Part shown: one piece after another, positions 10,525 to 18,942 of the stretch | Layout: the number at the start of each line of letters is the position of its first letter | Numbering within the stretch: the first letter of the stretch is position 1 | Assembly (NCBI RefSeq): GCF_025751495.1 | Contig: NZ_JAOWKZ010000002.1 | Coordinates: forward strand, 496,001-560,000 | Length of the DNA: 64,000 nt | Reading direction: 5' to 3' | From: Albidovulum litorale | GTDB lineage: Bacteria > Pseudomonadota > Alphaproteobacteria > Rhodobacterales > Rhodobacteraceae | The notes under the pieces: model-generated | Databases searched by the model: none | Seen by the model: the letters and a program-made list of their open reading frames with translations, nothing else | Told to the model about the DNA's origin: nothing | Translations under genes and position numbers: made by a program

Positions 10525-10552
10525 TGCGGAGTTCCTCCCTTAAGTCGTGCGG

Positions 10553-11425
10553 TCAGTTCTTCGTGACCTTTTTGTTAGGCAATGTGCAGAATGCGGCGTG
10601 TTCATCCGGGGCATAGGCGTGCCGTCCGACAAGATCGTAGCGGCAGCCTTCGCCCATCACATGGACCTTCAGCCCCAGCAGCGTCAAAGCCTGACCGGGC
10701 GAGGCGTCCCACATGGAGGAATGCGTCAGGCCGGAGGCATCGACGACCGTCACGGTGCCCGATCCGACCACCTCGAACACGCCGTCCGGCCCGATGAAGG
10801 CGGCGGTATCCTCGTCGATACCAAGGCCGATCAGGAAGGGATTGTAGGACGATGCGGCCAGAAGCCGCCCGAGCCGGTTCCGCTCGGTGAAATGCTGGTC
10901 GATGATCACGGCATTGGTCAGTCCGATGCCCGGCGCAAGGCTCACCGCGCCCTCAACCGGGGCGGAATTGCTGTCGCCACCCGCGATCATGTGTTCCGAC
11001 ATGATCGACGCCCCTGCCGAGGTGCCGGCCACCGCGACACCGGCCGCGTTGCGGCGGCGGATCTTCTGGACGATGCCAGTGCCGCCGAGGATCGTCGACA
11101 GCCGCAACTGATTGCCGCCGGTCAGGAAGATGCCCGTGGCCCGGTCGAGCATGTCGAGGTAGCGGGGATTGTCGCAATCAGCGCGGCAGCTGATGGGCAG
11201 GAAATCCACGACCGAGGCGCCAAGATCACGGAAGATCCGGTTGTAGTCCGGCCCCGTCGTCTCCAGCTCAGACGCCGTCGGGATGACCACGATATCGGCA
11301 TCCTTTCCGCCCGACAGTTCGACAAAACGGCGGTGGATATGCCGCTCCTTCACGCGATCCTCACCGCCTCCGATCGGAATAATGAAGCCGCGGGGGCGAT
11401 TATGACTCACAGGAGCTGGACACAT
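10553..11425 (-). CDS. cphB: Cyanophycinase (peptidase S51)
   Basis: This serine exopeptidase releases beta-Asp-Arg dipeptides from cyanophycin. The protein shows PIGGGEDR at the N-terminus, FLTGGNQLRL, the nucleophile elbow GTSAGASIMS near residue 132, and the downstream QHFTERNRLGRL and GIGIDEDTA-type stretches typical of CphB. I chose ATG at 11425 (290 residues, normal for the family). The frame stays open to a TTG at 11509, but that extension is not CphB-like. It is the first gene of the cphB-cphA-cphA' operon and faces away from the PHO-box-linked importer across a 324-base spacer. Confidence 0.92.
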   Translation of the reverse strand: MCPAPVSHNRPRGFIIPIGGGEDRVKERHIHRRFVELSGGKDADIVVIPTASELETTGPDYNRIFRDLGASVVDFLPISCRADCDNPRYLDMLDRATGIFLTGGNQLRLSTILGGTGIVQKIRRRNAAGVAVAGTSAGASIMSEHMIAGGDSNSAPVEGAVSLAPGIGLTNAVIIDQHFTERNRLGRLLAASSYNPFLIGLGIDEDTAAFIGPDGVFEVVGSGTVTVVDASGLTHSSMWDASPGQALTLLGLKVHVMGEGCRYDLVGRHAYAPDEHAAFCTLPNKKVTKN

Positions 11426-11702
11426 ACTGCGGATGTTTCCCGGAGATGCCGTCAAGGCTGATTGCGTTTCCCCCGATGCGGTCAGCCAACGGGCAGGACC
11501 GCCCCCCAAATCTCAGGCCAGTCTGTAGAACAAATTCGAAGCCTGCAAGCAGATGTTCAGCTTGTCCCGCGGTACCGAAGAATCGGTCGTGCCGGTCACA
11601 GCAACTGAACCTCATGTTCTGTCAGTCGCCGCGCAGCGCCGCCTTAATGTAAGGCGTACACAAACAAATTTCTTCTTGCCGCATTCCTTCGCGCCGCCTA
11701 GC
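11426..11702. other. Intergenic spacer between cphB and the importer operon
   Basis: No gene is supported in this stretch. It must carry the promoter of the leftward cyanophycin operon, which I could not pin down, and it ends at the direct repeats that precede the importer operon. Confidence 0.4.
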
Positions 11703-11731
11703 CTGTCAAAAAACTGTTACAAATCTTTTAC
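11703..11731 (+). promoter_or_regulatory. PHO-box-like PhoB site, three 7-bp direct repeats
   Basis: CTGTCAA (11703-11709), CTGTTAC (11714-11720) and CTTTTAC (11725-11731) repeat every 11 bases with 4-base A/T spacers, which is the architecture of a PhoB-binding PHO box (consensus CTGTCAT-N4-CTGTCAT). It lies 19 bases before the start codon of the substrate-binding protein gene. TACAAT at 11729-11734 could be a -10 element but would place the transcript start within or after the ribosome site at 11736-11742, so the exact promoter geometry is uncertain. Confidence 0.6.
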
Positions 11732-11749
11732 AATTGGGAGGAATGAACC

Positions 11750-12766
11750 ATGCGGAGCATTGCGCTCGGAATATCCCTGCTTGCAGTTTCTACGGGCATG
11801 GCCAGTGCGGCTGGCAAGCTCAATCTCTACTGCGCGGCGCAGGAGGAATGGTGCCAGGCCATGGCGCGCGGTTTTGAGGACGCCACGGGCATCGATGTCG
11901 ACATGACTCGCAAGTCCTCGGGCGAGACCTTTGCGCAGGTCAAGGCAGAGGAGTCGAACCCCAAGGGCGATGTCTGGTGGGGTGGCACCGGCGACCCGCA
12001 CCTTCAGGCCGCAGAGGAAGGGCTGACCGAACCCTATGTCTCGCCCATGCGCGGGGAGCTTCACCCTTGGGCCATCTCTCAGGCGGAAAGCGCGGGCGAC
12101 CGTACCATCGGCATCTATTCTGGGGGGTTGGGCTTTGGCTACAACTCGGACCTTCTTGCCGCGAATGGCCTGCCCGAGCCGAAATGCTGGGAAGACCTGA
12201 CCAAGCCCGAATTCAAGGGCCACGTACAGATGGCAAACCCGAACTCCTCCGGCACCGCCTATACGACGCTTGCCACGATGGTGCAGCTTTTCGGCGAGGA
12301 TGGCGGGTTCGACTACATGAAACGCCTTCACGCCAATATCAACCAGTACACCAAGTCCGGTTCCGCCCCGATCAAGGCGGCCGGTCAGGGCGAAACGACG
12401 GTCGGCATCGTCTTCATGCATGATGCGGTGGCACAGACCGTCGCCGGTTTCCCGGTCGTGACCGTCGCACCCTGCGAGGGCACGGGATACGAGATCGGCT
12501 CGATGTCAATCATCGCGGGTGCACGCAACATGGACGAGGCCAAGCAGTTCTACGACTGGGCGCTGTCGGCCGAGGCGCAAAACCTCGCGCTGGAGGTCAA
12601 TGCCTTCCAAGTCCCCTCGAATACGGGCGCGCAGACCTCGGACAAGGCGCCGGACCTGTCGTCGATCAAGCTCATCGACTACGACTTCAAGAAGTACGGG
12701 TCGAGCGACGAGCGCAAACGGCTTCTGGCCAAGTGGGATAGCGACGTCTCTACCCTGCCGCAGTAA
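11750..12766 (+). CDS. Periplasmic substrate-binding protein, AfuA/FbpA type
   Basis: A 338-residue exported protein with a cleavable signal peptide (about 1-21, ending ASAAG). NLYCAAQEEW at the mature N-terminus, DVWWGGTGDPHLQAAEEG and GIYSGGLGFGYN place it in the ferric-type extracellular solute-binding family. I do not see the paired C-terminal tyrosines that ligate Fe3+ in FbpA. AfuA of Actinobacillus pleuropneumoniae, in the same family, binds hexose phosphates rather than iron. With the PHO-box-like repeat upstream and two phosphatase genes downstream, an organophosphate ligand is the better inference. The start follows a strong GGGAGG. The permease gene follows after 5 bases. Confidence 0.85.
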   Translation: MRSIALGISLLAVSTGMASAAGKLNLYCAAQEEWCQAMARGFEDATGIDVDMTRKSSGETFAQVKAEESNPKGDVWWGGTGDPHLQAAEEGLTEPYVSPMRGELHPWAISQAESAGDRTIGIYSGGLGFGYNSDLLAANGLPEPKCWEDLTKPEFKGHVQMANPNSSGTAYTTLATMVQLFGEDGGFDYMKRLHANINQYTKSGSAPIKAAGQGETTVGIVFMHDAVAQTVAGFPVVTVAPCEGTGYEIGSMSIIAGARNMDEAKQFYDWALSAEAQNLALEVNAFQVPSNTGAQTSDKAPDLSSIKLIDYDFKKYGSSDERKRLLAKWDSDVSTLPQ

Positions 12767-12771
12767 GCCTT

Positions 12772-14985
12772 GTGCGGGCCATAACGTCTGAAAAAACCAC
12801 CCATCCGGTGCTGATCTTCTGGATCGTTGCCGGGTGGGTCGGGTTTGCTCTTCTGCCCTGGTACGGGGTGGAGGATTTCTGGTTTCTGGAATGGGTAACG
12901 GACGGCTGGCCCACGGACAGCGACTATGCGCCCGGCGCCTTTCTGCTTGGGCAGGGTGAAAAACCTTGGCTCTGGCCGCTCGTGCCTGCGCTTCTGGCGC
13001 CGCTACTGGTGCTGCAACGGCGCAAGACCGATCCTGTCTTCGCCTATGTGCTTCTGGCGGCGGGCGGATTCGGCTTTGCCTGGCTCGTCGCACAGGGGCT
13101 TGGGATCGGCATCAGGGGCTGGACGGCCGATTGGCTCACCGCACTCTTCGGGCCGCTGGAGGACCGGCAATACGGCATGGGTTACGGCGCGCTGATCGTC
13201 GCCTCGGCATTTCTGTTTCTCTTCACTCAAGGCATCGCGGCACGGGGTGCGATCAACGGCGATGTCTTTGTCACCGGCGCCATCGGCGGCGTGATCGCCG
13301 TCGTCACGATCTTTGTCTTCTTCCCCATCGCAAAGATGCTGGTGGCGGCTTTCATCACCGAGGAGGGTGGCTATTCGGTCGTCCTCTTCTTTTCGAAATT
13401 CTTCGACGCCCGCATCTGGGGGCTTGGCTGCCTGACGGGCACGCGCTGCGGGGTCGCGTGGAACTCGCTTTTCCTTGCCGTGCTGGTCGGGGTCCTGACC
13501 ACCCTCCTAGGCCTCGTCTTCGCACTGGTCCTCACCCGGTCCGGCTTCCGGCTGAAGCGGGAACTGAGGGCGATCACCGTCCTGCCGATCATCACTCCGC
13601 CCTTCGTCATCGGCCTCGCGATCATCCTGCTTTTCGGTCTTTCGGGCGCGGTCACGACATGGGTCGCAGACCTCATTGGCGTGCGCCCCACGCGTTGGGT
13701 CTATGGCCTGCCCGGCATCCTCATCGCCCAGCTTCTGGCCTTCACCCCCATCGCCTTTCTCGTCCTGATCGGCGTTGTGGAGGGCGTGTCGCCCTCCATG
13801 GAGGAGGCGGCACAAACCCTGCGCGCCACGCGCTGGCAAACCTTCCGCACGGTCTCGCTGCCGCTGATGCGCCCCGGCCTTGCCAACGCTTTCCTTCTGG
13901 GCTTCATCGAAAGCATGGCCGATTTCGGCAACCCGCTCGTGCTTGGTGGCAATTACGACGTTTTGTCGACCGAGATTTTCTTTGCGATCGTCGGTGCGCA
14001 GTACGATCAGGGGCGGGCGGCGATCCTGTCGATGGTGCTTCTGGGCTTCACACTCGCGGCCTTCTACCTGCAACGGTTCTGGCTGGGGCGGAAAAGCTAT
14101 ACGACCGTCACCGGCAAGGGCGACGCAGGCGTGCATCCCGAGATGCCGCGCGGGCTTGCCATTCCGGTCTACATCATCGCAGCACTTTGGGGGACGTTCA
14201 CGCTGATCATCTACGGCATGATCCTTTACGGGTCGGTCGTGCAGCTCTGGGGCGTCGACAATACGCTGACCTTCAAGCACTACATCACCGCCTTTGAGAT
14301 TCGCCTTGAAGACGGCGGCATCCGCTGGATCGGCTCGGCCTGGGACAGCTTCTGGACCACGATGATGATCGCAACCGTCGCGGCCCCATTGACCGCCGCC
14401 GTGGGCCTGATCACCGCCTACCTGCTGACCCGGCAGGATTTCGCGGGCAAGCGCAGTTTCGAGTTCGGCACGATGCTGTCCTTCGCCATCCCCGGCACCG
14501 TTATTGGCGTCAGCTACATCCTTGCCTTCAACGTACCGCCGATAGAGATCACGGGGACGGGCCTCATCCTCGTCATCAGTTTCATCTTCCGCAACATGCC
14601 GGTCGGGGTGCGCGCCGGCATCGCGTCGATGAGTCAGCTGGACCGGTCGCTGGACGAGTCTTCGCTGACGCTTGGCGCGAACAGCTGGCAGACCTTCCGC
14701 CGGGTGATCCTGCCGCTTCTGCGCCCCGCGATCCTCGCGGCTTTGGTCTATTCGTTCGTCCGCGCCATGACCGCGATCTCGGCGGTGATCTTCCTCGTCT
14801 CCGCCCGCTACGACATGGCGACGAGCTATATCATCGGGCGGGTGGAGAATAACGATTACGGCCTCGCCATCGCCTATTCGACGACGCTCATCTTCGTGAT
14901 GCTGGCGGCCGTCGGGCTCTTGCAGCTTCTGGTCGGGCGTACGCAGATCGGGCGCAGGCTGGCCCATGAACAGGGAGGGGGATGA
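12772..14985 (+). CDS. ABC permease, fused two-domain AfuB/FbpB type
   Basis: The 737-residue inner-membrane protein has an N-terminal membrane extension of about 200 residues and two BPD_transp_1 domains in tandem. Each has its own EAA coupling loop for the ATPase: SPSMEEAAQTLRA with WQTFRTVSLPLMRPG, and DRSLDESSLTLGA with WQTFRRVILPLLRPA. One polypeptide therefore forms the whole membrane channel, as in AfuB-type permeases. The start is GTG at 12772. Its last 4 bases overlap the ATPase start, so the two are translationally coupled. Confidence 0.9.
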   Translation: MRAITSEKTTHPVLIFWIVAGWVGFALLPWYGVEDFWFLEWVTDGWPTDSDYAPGAFLLGQGEKPWLWPLVPALLAPLLVLQRRKTDPVFAYVLLAAGGFGFAWLVAQGLGIGIRGWTADWLTALFGPLEDRQYGMGYGALIVASAFLFLFTQGIAARGAINGDVFVTGAIGGVIAVVTIFVFFPIAKMLVAAFITEEGGYSVVLFFSKFFDARIWGLGCLTGTRCGVAWNSLFLAVLVGVLTTLLGLVFALVLTRSGFRLKRELRAITVLPIITPPFVIGLAIILLFGLSGAVTTWVADLIGVRPTRWVYGLPGILIAQLLAFTPIAFLVLIGVVEGVSPSMEEAAQTLRATRWQTFRTVSLPLMRPGLANAFLLGFIESMADFGNPLVLGGNYDVLSTEIFFAIVGAQYDQGRAAILSMVLLGFTLAAFYLQRFWLGRKSYTTVTGKGDAGVHPEMPRGLAIPVYIIAALWGTFTLIIYGMILYGSVVQLWGVDNTLTFKHYITAFEIRLEDGGIRWIGSAWDSFWTTMMIATVAAPLTAAVGLITAYLLTRQDFAGKRSFEFGTMLSFAIPGTVIGVSYILAFNVPPIEITGTGLILVISFIFRNMPVGVRAGIASMSQLDRSLDESSLTLGANSWQTFRRVILPLLRPAILAALVYSFVRAMTAISAVIFLVSARYDMATSYIIGRVENNDYGLAIAYSTTLIFVMLAAVGLLQLLVGRTQIGRRLAHEQGGG

Positions 14986-16052
14986 TGGCCACCGTCAGTT
15001 CCAAGGCCGCCTCGGTCGTCTTCGACCATGTGACGAAGGTCTACGGCAAGGATGTCGTGGCGGTGAACGATGTCAGTCTCACCATCGCGCCGGGCAAGCT
15101 GGTGACGCTGCTCGGTCCCTCAGGCTGCGGCAAGACTACGACCTTGCGCATGATCGCTGGGCTGGAGATGGCCACCAAGGGCCGCATCCTGATCGGCGAC
15201 AAGGACGTGACCACCCTGCCTGCGACCGACCGCGACGTGTCGATGGTGTTCCAGTCCTACGCGCTCTTTCCGCATATGACCGTGTTGGAAAACGTGAGCT
15301 ACGGCCTCAAGTTCTCGGGCTTTTCCAAGGCCGAGACGCTGGAGAGGGCGAATGCTGGACTGTCGCTTGTGGGTCTCGACGGCTATGGCGGGCGGCTGCC
15401 GTCGGAACTCTCGGGTGGTCAGCAGCAGCGGGTGGCCGTTGCCCGGGCGCTGGTGCTGGAACCGCAGGTGCTTCTCTTCGACGAACCGCTTTCAAACCTC
15501 GACGCAAAGCTGCGCCGTCATGTGCGCGAGGAGATCCGCGAGATCCAGCAGAATCTCGGCCTGACCGTCGTCTACGTGACCCACGATCAGGAAGAGGCGC
15601 TGGCGGTTTCCGATGAAATCGTGGTGATGAAGAACGCCGCAATCGCTCAGATCGGCCGCCCGCGCGAGCTCTACGACGCCCCCGCCGATACGTTTGTGGC
15701 GGACTTCATCGGGGAGGCCAATCTGGTCGAATGCCAGATCGTGGCGGTTGAGGGCGATATGGCCGAGATCGAAGTCGGCGGCATCCGCCACCGCCTGCCG
15801 TCGCGGGGGCTGAGGCCCGGCAAGGCGATGCTGGCGCTCCGGCCCTCACGCATCCGCGTCACCGAGGACGAAGGGCTGGCCGCAGCCGTCGAGAAGGTCA
15901 CATATGTCGGCCCACGGATGGAATACACCTTCGCGGGCGATTTCGGCCAGCTCTTCGCGGTCAGCGATGATGTCGACGCACCGCTGAAGGTTGGCGACGC
16001 GATCAGGATCGGCCTTGCCGCCTCCGGCCCGGTTCTGGTGCCTGATGCATGA
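14982..16052 (+). CDS. ABC transporter ATPase, AfuC/PotA type
   Basis: The 356-residue ATPase energises the adjoining permease. It has Walker A GPSGCGKTTT, the Q-loop in VFQSYALFPHMT, the signature LSGGQQQR, Walker B VLLFDEPLSNLDAKLR and the switch His in YVTHDQEEA. The C-terminal 120 residues look like a TOBE/OB regulatory domain, as in PotA, FbpC and AfuC. ATG at 14982 overlaps the permease stop by 4 bases. It closes the importer operon, 19 bases before the stop of the oppositely oriented inositol-monophosphatase-like gene. Confidence 0.92.
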   Translation: MMATVSSKAASVVFDHVTKVYGKDVVAVNDVSLTIAPGKLVTLLGPSGCGKTTTLRMIAGLEMATKGRILIGDKDVTTLPATDRDVSMVFQSYALFPHMTVLENVSYGLKFSGFSKAETLERANAGLSLVGLDGYGGRLPSELSGGQQQRVAVARALVLEPQVLLFDEPLSNLDAKLRRHVREEIREIQQNLGLTVVYVTHDQEEALAVSDEIVVMKNAAIAQIGRPRELYDAPADTFVADFIGEANLVECQIVAVEGDMAEIEVGGIRHRLPSRGLRPGKAMLALRPSRIRVTEDEGLAAAVEKVTYVGPRMEYTFAGDFGQLFAVSDDVDAPLKVGDAIRIGLAASGPVLVPDA

Positions 16053-16071
16053 TCCGACCGGACATGGCTGG

Positions 16072-16878
16072 TCAGTCCTGACCGGGGGCATAGGCCAGTT
16101 CGGCGATGGCCATGAGCTCATCAAAGACCTCGGACGTTCCAACCAACACGCGCCCGCCTTCTGCGATCATCCGCGCCGCATCCTGATCCTCGATCACACC
16201 GCCCGCTTCCGCGACCAGAAGCTGACCGGCAAGGCAATCCCAGGCGTTCATATGCTCCTCGACGTAACCCAAGAGCTTACCGCTGGCGACATAGGCGAGC
16301 GACAGCGCGCCCGAGGCATTGCGGTAAAAGATACCGCCCGCTTCGATGATCTCGGGGATAAGGCGTTTGATGCCCCCCGCGCTTGTCCGGCCAGAGAATC
16401 CGACGCCGACCGACCCTGTGCGGATGTCCCGGCCCCGCAGCACGCCCAAAGCCCGGTCGTTGACGAAAGCGCCCGCGCCCCGGCGGGCATGGTACATCTC
16501 GGCGTGATTGGGGTCGTGAATGACACCGATCTCGGTCCGATTGCCCAGGACCCCGGCAAGGACAACCGTCCAGCCCGGAATCCCGTGGATGAAATTCGTC
16601 GTGCCGTCGATCGGGTCGATCACCCAGGTGAACCCGCTCGTCCCCGCCTTCGGCGCATCCTCCTCGCCGACAATTCCATCATCGGGGAAGGCTTCGGCCA
16701 AAGCCTTGCGCACGAAAGCCTCGACATTCTTGTCCGCCTCAGAGACAAAGTCCTGATGGCTTTTGACCTCGACATTCAGCCCGTCGAAACGGCGGAAGTA
16801 ATCGAGCGCCAGCGCGCCGGCCTCCTCTGCGATCCGCCGCGCGCCGACATAGCGCCGGTCAATCTCCTGCCCGTTCAT
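16072..16878 (-). CDS. Inositol monophosphatase family phosphatase
   Basis: A 268-residue Mg2+-dependent phosphomonoesterase with the family's metal motifs: GEEDAP, WVIDPIDGTTNFIHG and the C-terminal AWDCLAGQLLVAEAGG. The family hydrolyses inositol phosphates, sugar phosphates, histidinol phosphate or PAP; the sequence alone does not fix the substrate. It is convergent with the importer ATPase gene and divergent from the HAD phosphatase gene with only 38 bases between starts, so those two phosphatases probably share a control region. This supports an organophosphate role for the locus. Confidence 0.88.
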   Translation of the reverse strand: MNGQEIDRRYVGARRIAEEAGALALDYFRRFDGLNVEVKSHQDFVSEADKNVEAFVRKALAEAFPDDGIVGEEDAPKAGTSGFTWVIDPIDGTTNFIHGIPGWTVVLAGVLGNRTEIGVIHDPNHAEMYHARRGAGAFVNDRALGVLRGRDIRTGSVGVGFSGRTSAGGIKRLIPEIIEAGGIFYRNASGALSLAYVASGKLLGYVEEHMNAWDCLAGQLLVAEAGGVIEDQDAARMIAEGGRVLVGTSEVFDELMAIAELAYAPGQD

Positions 16879-16916
16879 TCCTGCCCCCTCTCCTCAGACG
16901 TCGGGAGGCTAGCAGC

Positions 16917-17624
16917 ATGACACAGCAACTGCGAGAGGCCACCTTCGACCTGACGCGCTACCGGGCCGCGATCTTCGATCTGGACGGTACACTCGTTCAC
17001 AGCGAACACGTCTGGGAAAAGGCCAAGATCGAGGTAACGGCCCGCTACGGCAAGCGGCCATCGCAGGCGCTTCTCGATGCCCATGTCGGGCGGGGCCTTA
17101 AGGACTTTCTCGACGAACTCTTCGGAATGCCGCTAACGCCCGAGATGCGGCGGGCCATCGGTGATCAGATCGGGGCCGAAGCGGATATCTGGCTGGAACG
17201 GATGCGCGAACCGGTGCCGGGGGCAAAGGACTGGTTGCTCGGCCTTGTCGATGCAGGCTTGCGGATCGCGATCTGTTCGTCCTCGCCCCGCCGCCATATC
17301 GACGGAGCTGTCGAGATGCTCGGGCTTCGGGATGTCGTCGAATTGACCGTTTCGGGCGCCGAACTGCCGGTCGGCAAGCCCGATCCGCTGCCGTTCCTGA
17401 CCACACTCAACGAACTTAACCTGCCCGCCCACGCGGCGTTTGCGGTCGAGGATTCCGTTCCCGGCGCTCGGTCCGCGCATGGCGCGGGCCTGTTCACGAT
17501 CGCCGTCGGGCCGGGCTGCACCGGCCCTGCCTATGATTTCTGCCCTCTGCGCGGCGAAAGCTTCGCCGATCTCATGACCACCGCACGACCGTTACACAAG
17601 AGCGCGATAAACCCGGCCATATGA
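16917..17624 (+). CDS. HAD-superfamily phosphatase (beta-phosphoglucomutase/Gph-like)
   Basis: The 235-residue cytoplasmic protein carries HAD motif I (FDLDGTLVHSE, Asp nucleophile), motif II (ICSSSPR), motif III Lys in VGKPDPLPF and motif IV (AVEDSVPGARSA). The cap is of the small helical type found in phosphoglycolate phosphatases and beta-phosphoglucomutases. The ribosome site GGGAGG precedes ATG 16917. The last ten or so residues (after DLMTTARPL) do not look family-like and run into sequence next to an IS6 relic, so the native 3' end may have been lost. Likely substrates are sugar phosphates delivered by the adjacent importer, by inference. Confidence 0.85.
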   Translation: MTQQLREATFDLTRYRAAIFDLDGTLVHSEHVWEKAKIEVTARYGKRPSQALLDAHVGRGLKDFLDELFGMPLTPEMRRAIGDQIGAEADIWLERMREPVPGAKDWLLGLVDAGLRIAICSSSPRRHIDGAVEMLGLRDVVELTVSGAELPVGKPDPLPFLTTLNELNLPAHAAFAVEDSVPGARSAHGAGLFTIAVGPGCTGPAYDFCPLRGESFADLMTTARPLHKSAINPAI

Positions 17625-17803
17625 CCGGACTCCATAAAAACCAACCAACAAGTAGCACAAGATGACCCTTTCCAAAACGGACGCGTCCTAAGAACTCCGC
17701 TTGAGGAGGGATGCGGCACCATATAGCCTCTGCGAGTGACAAATTGCTCCCCATTCAAGCACTTCAAAACCAGCCCCAAAAACTTTCCGATGGTCGCTGA
17801 CGT
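17625..17803. other. Unassigned sequence before the second IS6 relic
   Basis: I see no intact gene. The base composition is more AT-rich than in neighbouring genes, consistent with decayed foreign DNA. Confidence 0.35.
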
Positions 17804-18155
17804 CAGACACGGCACTACCTCTGGCGGGCCGTCGACCATCAAGGGGAGGTACTTGAAAGCTTCGTGACTACGGACAACGCGGCATAAGAAGGCCGCCTTG
17901 AATTTCCTAAAGAAAGCAGTACGTAGGAACGGTCGAACTAAAGTCATCGTGACGGACAGACTTCGGTCCTACGGCGCCGCTCTGAAGGAGGCCGGAGCAG
18001 CGGATCGGCACGAGACAGGTCGCTGGCTTAACAACGGGACCGAAAATTCGCACCTTCCTTTCCGACGACGAGAACGGGCGATGCAACGCTTTCGGTGTAT
18101 GCGAAGTCTGCTGATGTTCGTCGCCGCCCGCGCCTCAGTCTTCAACCATTTCAAT
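17804..18155 (+). pseudogene. IS6-family transposase 3' relic with frameshift
   Basis: HYLWRAVDHQGEVLESFVT (from 17812) is the middle of an IS6-family transposase. It hits a stop in this frame, and after a shift continues as LNFLKKAVRRNGR, VTDRLRSYGAALKEAG, ETGRWLNNGTENSHLPFRRR and ends at FNHFN near 18155. The start of the gene is absent. Where it overlaps the 5.6-kb relic the two are clearly diverged, so they derive from different copies. Both lie in the same orientation and bracket the cyanophycin/importer block. Confidence 0.8.
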
Positions 18156-18746
18156 TGTCCGTCGTCAGGGTTTTCGGACTTCTCGGGCCGTTTTGTAGCG
18201 GAGGCTCTGGTTCGGTTTCTGTTTGAGTTTATGCGGCGGCGGCTTGGCGCAGCCGCCGCCGACATGGCCATCTCGATTATTCGGCAGGACCACGGCGAGG
18301 ACTTCGCGACGATCGTGGCGGACATGTGCCTTCTGCGCGACGACGCAGGCGTGAATCTCAACCAGCGGACCTCGATCCGCACGGTGCTGCACACGCGCAA
18401 TCCGGGATTGATCGAGATCGTCAAGCTCATGTCCGACAACATCGAATCTCCTCTGACAATGGAGCAATTATCGGCGTCTGTCAGCTATTCGGCCCGACAT
18501 ATAGAGCGGCAGTTTCAGCGTTGCCTTGGCCAGACGCCGATGGGCTACTACCCGGGTCTCCGCCTTGGCTACGCGCGAAGCCTGATTACCGAGACGGACA
18601 TGACGCTTTTCGGGATTTCTGCTGTGTCGGGTTTCAATTCAAAAGCACACTTTTCGAAGGCGTTCAGTCGACGGTTTTGCGTCGCTCCGAGCAAGGTAAA
18701 CCATCATCGCCGCCGGGTTTGCCACCCGTCAGTTGGAAAATCGTGA
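18156..18746 (+). pseudogene. GlxA-family AraC-type regulator, C-terminal relic fused in frame to the IS6 relic
   Basis: From about FLFEFMRRRLGAAAADM onward the sequence matches the end of a GlxA regulator's DJ-1/GATase-like domain and its whole AraC helix-turn-helix pair (LTMEQLSASVSYSARHIER, then the second helix pair ending FSKAFSRRFCVAPS). The N-terminal ligand domain is missing. The open frame continues upstream into the IS6 relic, giving one chimeric reading frame 17898-18746 of 282 codons. Whether it is expressed is unknown. A complete GlxA-type regulator is present at 29.0 kb. Confidence 0.7.
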
Positions 18747-18942
18747 CGGCGTTCGGCAAGCGTAATCTGTCGTGACATTACCTCTTCGCGCAATTCGCTG
18801 CCTTGGCCGCCTGATAGAAGAAGACCAAAGACCTTTTCCGATCATCGTCAAAGTCTGCGACAAAACCCACAATGGGGCTTGAGTATGACGCAATGCATGC
18901 TCGCGCCCTGGGTGGAAGGGTTATTGCCGTACTGCACCCGGT

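Noticed and set aside
7522-10566. A 1014-codon open frame antisense to cphA
   Set aside because: It mirrors the high-GC codon pattern of cphA and the end of the cphA paralogue, has no recognisable domains, and cphA itself is certain.
11729-11734. TACAAT as the -10 of the importer promoter
   Set aside because: It would start the transcript at about 11741 and remove most of the strong ribosome site at 11736-11742, so I do not list it as a confident promoter.
13507-14967. A 486-codon open frame antisense to the permease gene, very rich in charged residues
   Set aside because: Composition is an artefact of antisense reading of a membrane protein gene; no domain signature.
11750-16052. Annotation of the importer as a ferric iron transporter
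   Set aside because: Only fold similarity supports it. The PHO-box-like repeat, the phosphatase neighbours and the absence of a visible Tyr-Tyr iron site favour a phosphorylated ligand, so I kept the call generic.
5598-18155. A single IS6 element split by the 12-kb block
   Set aside because: The two relics overlap in the transposase region they retain and differ there at many residues, so they come from two different copies.
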